A DNA stretch of 21,130 nt from Spirogloea muscicola (Eukaryota > Streptophyta > Zygnematophyceae > Spirogloeales > Spirogloeaceae), in contig WELB01000008.1 of NCBI GenBank assembly GCA_009602725.1, positions 815,765 to 836,894 of the forward strand, given 5' to 3'. Position 1 is the first letter of the stretch; the number at the start of each line of letters is the position of its first letter. Made by a program: the position numbers and the translations under genes. Shown here piece by piece: positions 19,114-21,130 of the stretch. The notes under the pieces are model-generated. The model had not been told where the DNA came from. It did not search any database and was given only the letters and a program-made list of their open reading frames with translations.

Positions 19114-21119
19114 TCAGGCTGCCAAGATGGTGCTTGCCCCACTCTCAAGCTGGCTTGCCCAGAGCTTTGGCAGACTGCGCCTGATAACTGATCCTCGCCG
19201 CCGCTTCTTCCGACGCCATTTCCCACATCGACGATACAGACAGGGAACCCATGTATTGACCGATACCGCAGCCGCCAGCAAGGGTCGTCTGCTGGACTTC
19301 ATGGCCAATGATATTGGGTCAAGCCTGGGAAGTTCTCCGACCGCGCTGGTCAGGGCAAGCAGCAGGCACAGCCACCTTGGGAAGGGGCCACCAGCCAGGC
19401 GTTGCCACCAAGTGTACGGCAGCGGGGGAGGGGCGCCGCATGGCGAGGGGAGGGCCCCACGAGGAGTGCGTGACTGGCAATGGGCCGGTAGGGACTCCGG
19501 CGGCAGGGAGTCTGCAAGGGAACACAGGCAGAGGCCCGCAGACGTGCAGCTCAGCATCCCCAAACACAGCCACCAACTCAATTACACAATCTTGCATGAT
19601 TCCTACCAACCAAGCCTCCAGTGGCTTAGCCAAGAAAGTGCCACTACAAGAGCAGGCAGCTCCCTCTTGTCACAGCACAAAACCCCTCCCTCGCCTAGCA
19701 GTGCAGCGGCAGCTGCAGCAGATGGTGCTTTGGAGCAGAAAGAGCGCACACTCACCGCTTTCAAGCACTGCAGGCTCTGCCGGCTTGTCGCCAATCACAG
19801 AAGACTTCTCGCTGGGTTGACCAGCCCCATGTGGTGCATGCGGCGGTGGCTGGGCCATCTTCTGAAAGGCACCAGTCCTCAAGTGTGCAAGCCGCAGGAG
19901 CTCAAGTTGCATGGCATGGTTCTCAGCAGCGGTCACGGACACGCACTGCTGGAGGTGCCCCAGCTGACGCTCCAGCAGCGCGCACCGGCCCTCGAGCTCC
20001 CGCACATACGACTTGCGCCGCTGCCGCGACTGCAGAGCTGACTCCCGGTTGCGCACGAGCCTGTGGTGCGCACGGCAGCAGCATCATCCTAAGTTCGAGA
20101 CCATGCCGCAAATTTGCGGAAAACAGCAAGTCATTTGATTGAGGCACATGCCATCTCACAAGACACAAGTCCCCTAGAAAGCGCAATAGGTGTTTTACAC
20201 GGCATATTCTAATTAATCTCCTACGATTGACTCCAATATGACAAGCAGCAAAGGTGGTGTATGCCTTCAGTCCTCATAGAGTAAGACGCTTGCTTCTCAG
20301 ATTCTGCACAGTCGTTTGCGGATACCTCTTCTGTCTCTTTGTAGCGGCAGTCGCGTCTTCGTCATCGTCACAACATGTCCGAAGCTCATCATAACCCTCC
20401 AACAAGGGTCCCTGGCACTCCACTGGCGGCTTCACCTGCGGCTCCATCTCAGTTGCACAGCAGCCGCGACCAGCGGCAGCTTCCACCAATTGAACGTCAA
20501 GGCTACCCTGATCGCTTGCAGGCTCGCCGCCACCCAGCGACTCCTGCTCGGTCGTCCGCAGTTCCTGCTCTTGCAGCGGGATCACCGTCGCCGAGAGCCC
20601 TTCCTTTGACTGCGTCCAGCCCCGCTTGCACCGCCCCGTGGTGAGCCGACTGGCGCTGCGGCGCAGCAGCGGCGCCGCTGGCTGTGGTGCTGAGGATGCA
20701 CAGCCCTCCGCCTCCAAGCTGTCGCAGGCATCCTCGAACACCTCGTTCCACCATGGCACCCCGCCACTGCTGTTACTGCTGTTGCTCTCTCCAATGGCCT
20801 GGCTGACAGAGATCGGCTCCAGGCAGGGCGGGCCCAGGCTGGGCGGGGTCTCGCCAGCACCCTCGACGACGGCCAGGACGCCGCCTCCAAAGACGTCCTC
20901 GGAGTCGAAGTCCCAGCCGCCGGCGTCCAGCACTGCAGCGGCAGCGGCGACGTCTAGCGCGGCAAGGCTGTCGTCCCACTCCAGGAAGGGCAGGTCGGCG
21001 TCCGAGAAGGTCGGGCTGTCAGGCGCGAGCATGGCGTCCATGAGGTGTTGCGGACGCTCGGAGGCGTCGGCGGCCGGCCCCTCCCGCCGCCCCGCCGCGC
21101 CGTCCGACGCCGGCGCCAT
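19114..21119 (-). CDS. bZIP transcription factor, 3 exons
   Basis: Exons in coding order: 21119-20326, 20060-19756 and 19511-19114, giving 1497 nt (498 aa plus stop) with phases that agree. The ATG is in a strong gccgccATGG context. Exon 1 encodes an acidic N-terminal half (DLPFLEWDDSL, DFDSEDVFGG, CCDDDEDAT), likely a transactivation region. Exon 2 encodes the basic region NRESALQSRQRRKSYVRELE, with the N-x7-R-x9-L spacing (N269, R277, L287). Its zipper heptads are L287, L294, L301, T308 and M315. The basic region resembles plant bZIP60/bZIP17-28 type factors, but membership is not proven. Exon 3 carries a short hydrophobic stretch (RWLCLLLALTSAV, about 412-424) and a very basic patch (KWRRKKRRR, about 464-472). 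The hydrophobic stretch is short for a membrane span. The join to exon 3 is the weakest part; if the GTGAGT donor at 19755 is not used, the frame stops at 19670. Confidence 0.85.
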
Positions 21120-21130
21120 GGCGGCGGCTG

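Noticed and set aside
19321-19380. Possible IRE1 twin-hairpin splice site (CTGCTGC, GACCAGCGCGGTC) in the bZIP gene
   Set aside because: The GACC/GGTC hairpin is clear but its loop lacks the expected second G, and the CTGCTGC loop has no paired stem; two matching hairpins are not visible.

Overview
This is a eukaryotic nuclear window. Its five recognisable genes are all split by GT-AG introns of about 85-630 nt, the coding parts are GC-rich, and GGC/CCG tracts lie close to start codons. The gene set points to a green-lineage organism. It has a plant-style LRR receptor kinase with an RD kinase, a plant/organelle-type TRMB-like tRNA methyltransferase with an N-terminal extension, an ATX1-type copper chaperone and a plant-type bZIP factor. 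A streptophyte alga or early land plant is my best guess; the species is not identifiable from the sequence alone.

Layout. 1-549: upstream flank with three copies of a dispersed short repeat, then a (GGC)n tract. 550-3395 (+): CCT4, chaperonin subunit delta, 10 exons, complete. 3396-5056: gene-poor, holding a 373-bp MITE-like element (4210-4582) with a TA duplication and an internal minisatellite. 10272-5057 (-): LRR receptor-like kinase, 16 exons, with a one-base frameshift in one LRR exon. 10273-12006: GC-rich 5' flank of the kinase, repeat copies and a 27-nt C run. 14788-12007 (-): TRMB-like tRNA (guanine-N7) methyltransferase, 8 exons. 14789-16397: tandem and dispersed repeats. 17528-16398 (-): ATX1-like copper chaperone, 3 coding exons. 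17529-19113: intergenic. 21119-19114 (-): bZIP transcription factor, 3 exons.

The genes are unrelated housekeeping and regulatory loci and form no pathway or operon. The structural points of most interest are: a dispersed repeat family of about 12 copies, one of which forms the 5' splice site and start of a kinase intron (introner-like); the MITE; the frameshift inside an otherwise regular series of 72-nt LRR exons; and very small coding exons (30 nt in TRMB, 9 nt proposed in ATX1). I saw no prokaryotic, viral or CRISPR content. All exon boundaries come from reading splice sites against protein-family conservation, without transcript data.
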